The notes under the pieces: model-generated | Database searches by the model: none | The model's input: the letters and a program-made list of their open reading frames with translations, nothing else | What the model was told of the DNA's origin: nothing | NCBI GenBank assembly: GCA_937920255.1 | Contig: CALDSL010000326.1 | Coordinates: forward strand, 1 to 23,147 | Source of the DNA: an uncultured Anaerolineaceae bacterium | Lineage (GTDB): Bacteria > Chloroflexota > Anaerolineae > Anaerolineales > Anaerolineaceae | Length of the DNA stretch: 23,147 nt | Direction of reading: 5' to 3' | Position numbers and translations under genes: made by a program | Shown: piece after piece, positions 22,168 through 23,147 of the stretch | Numbering within the stretch: the stretch's first letter is position 1 | How the letters are laid out: each line of letters starts with the position of its first letter

Positions 22168-23147
22168 TTAGCTCGGTTTTTGTTCTCCGGGATCGCGCCG
22201 CTGCCTGCGGTCGCGGCGGTCGCGCCGGGGTGGCCGCGGTTGGTCGCCTTGCGTGGGGGGCGGCTGTGGCTGGCCGCCCTGCCGGGGCGGCTGTTTCTGC
22301 TGCCCCTGCTGCGGGCCGTGTTCTTTGCGCTGGCCGCCACGCTCGCCACGATTGCCGCGGTCGCCGCGCTTATCGCGCTCAAACCGGCGTCCCTGCTGGT
22401 CGGCGGGTTTTGGTGGGGCATCCTGCCCGGGCGACTGTGTCGCGGGCGATTGAGCGGAGGGCGCATCTTCACGGCGCTCGCCGTCCTTCTTGCCGCAGGT
22501 GCAACCCTGGCCGTTTTCTTCGCCACAGCCGGCGGCGGCTTTCTTCTGGAACGCTTCGTACTCATCGGCCGGTTTGATCTCCTCGCGCGGAAATTCGCGG
22601 TAGCCCACTTCCGGCAGATCCACCAGTACGGCTTCGCGCAGCGGAAATACGTCGACGACCTTACCTTCGCCCTGGGGGGTTATCACTCGCTTATTGCGCT
22701 TGGGTAGCGTGGCGCGCGCGGCAACATATTGCTCGTACTCATAGATCAGGCAGCAGCGCAGGCGCCCGCACATCCCGGTGATCTCGGTCGGAGTCAGGGA
22801 GATCCCCTGCTCTTTGGCCATGCGGATGGAGATGGAGCTGAAATCGGTCAGGAACTTGGAACAGCAGCGCGTTTCCAGCCCGCAGGCGCCCATGCCGCCC
22901 AGAATTTTGGCCACATCGCGCGGGCCAATCTGGCGCATTTCCACCTGCGATGGAGCGTACATTTTCTGCATTTCCGAGCGCAGCGACTTCAGGTCGACCT
23001 TGTCTTCATTTTCGGTGCTGAACATGATCGCCAGACGCGCGCCGTCAAAGCTGTACTCGGCGGCGACGATCTTGACCCCATCCAGGCGCAGCTCTTTGGC
23101 GCGCGCCCGGCAGGTGGCGACGACTTCAAATTCACGGTTTTGCCAGC
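22168..23147 (-). CDS. RicT/PSP1-family protein with long disordered C-terminal tail (5' end outside window)
   Basis: The coding frame continues past the right edge; 325 residues are visible, beginning WQNREFEVVATCRARAKELR. The PSP1 core includes AEYSFDGARLAIMFSTENED, IGPRDVAKILGGMGACGLETRCC and TEITGMCGRLRCCLIYEYEQY. The conserved cysteines resemble those of YaaT/RicT. RicT forms the Y-complex with RicA and RicF in Bacillus, which carries [4Fe-4S] clusters and assists RNase Y; partners are not visible here. After a spacer the protein has CGEENGQGCTCGKK and then about 110 residues rich in Pro, Gln, Arg and Gly, including RGDRGNRGERGG, predicted disordered and possibly RNA binding. The PIG-L gene overlaps in the operon, two bases downstream. 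Confidence 0.9.
   Translation of the reverse strand, partial: WQNREFEVVATCRARAKELRLDGVKIVAAEYSFDGARLAIMFSTENEDKVDLKSLRSEMQKMYAPSQVEMRQIGPRDVAKILGGMGACGLETRCCSKFLTDFSSISIRMAKEQGISLTPTEITGMCGRLRCCLIYEYEQYVAARATLPKRNKRVITPQGEGKVVDVFPLREAVLVDLPEVGYREFPREEIKPADEYEAFQKKAAAGCGEENGQGCTCGKKDGERREDAPSAQSPATQSPGQDAPPKPADQQGRRFERDKRGDRGNRGERGGQRKEHGPQQGQQKQPPRQGGQPQPPPTQGDQPRPPRRDRRDRRQRRDPGEQKPS

Noticed and set aside
1..23147. CRISPR array, insertion sequence, prophage or attachment site
   Set aside because: No evenly spaced repeats, transposase, integrase or terminal inverted repeats were seen in any gap or gene.

Overview
The window is a gene-dense bacterial chromosome segment of moderately high GC. 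Its genes are almost all ordinary housekeeping or accessory metabolic genes, with short gaps and mostly purine-rich ribosome binding sites before ATG starts. The gene mix suggests Chloroflexota, probably an Anaerolineae-like lineage: a PSP1/RicT protein with a long disordered tail, a fused PhnE permease, a Clp ATPase paired with a YbjN protein, and a gamma-alpha fused KorA with KorB. This placement is inference; no rRNA or tRNA gene is present to confirm it. No mobile element, CRISPR array, prophage or integration site was seen.

Layout. Bases 1-3163 (+) hold a phosphonate-type ABC transporter: the end of phnD, a strong terminator hairpin, phnC, and one long phnE carrying two permease domains. 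Bases 3166-5780 (-) hold a two-gene operon of a Clp-family AAA+ ATPase and a YbjN-like protein. Then come an FmdB-type zinc ribbon (+), an orphan NarL/LuxR response regulator (-), a short-chain dehydrogenase resembling 3-ketodihydrosphingosine reductase (+), and a heme A synthase-like ctaA (-) whose 3' end overlaps the dehydrogenase by 66 bases.

Bases 8922-15365 (+) hold argF-rocD (ornithine metabolism), an acetyl-CoA hydrolase/4-hydroxybutyrate CoA-transferase family gene, and a pyk-sulfurtransferase-VOC cluster. A hairpin suited to termination in both directions (15409-15444) separates this from a leftward GntR-korA-korB operon (15462-19113). That operon has a good sigma-70-type promoter next to tandem AT-rich repeats that may be an operator. 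From 19226 to the right edge (-) lie a leaderless helical-backbone metal-receptor-like protein, an M20 amidohydrolase, a PIG-L deacetylase, and the RicT/PSP1 gene, whose start lies outside the window.

The genes imply central carbon metabolism (pyruvate kinase, ferredoxin-linked 2-oxoacid oxidation, CoA transfer), ornithine turnover, uptake of a phosphonate-like compound, and possibly heme A-dependent respiration. The most unusual item is the Clp ATPase. Its first AAA+ module keeps the ATPase residues but has lost the pore-loop tyrosine. Its second module keeps the pore loop but has lost the Walker A lysine, the Walker B glutamate, the arginine finger and apparently the sensor-2 arginine. It sits in an operon with a YbjN-like putative chaperone and is the best candidate here for something not well described.
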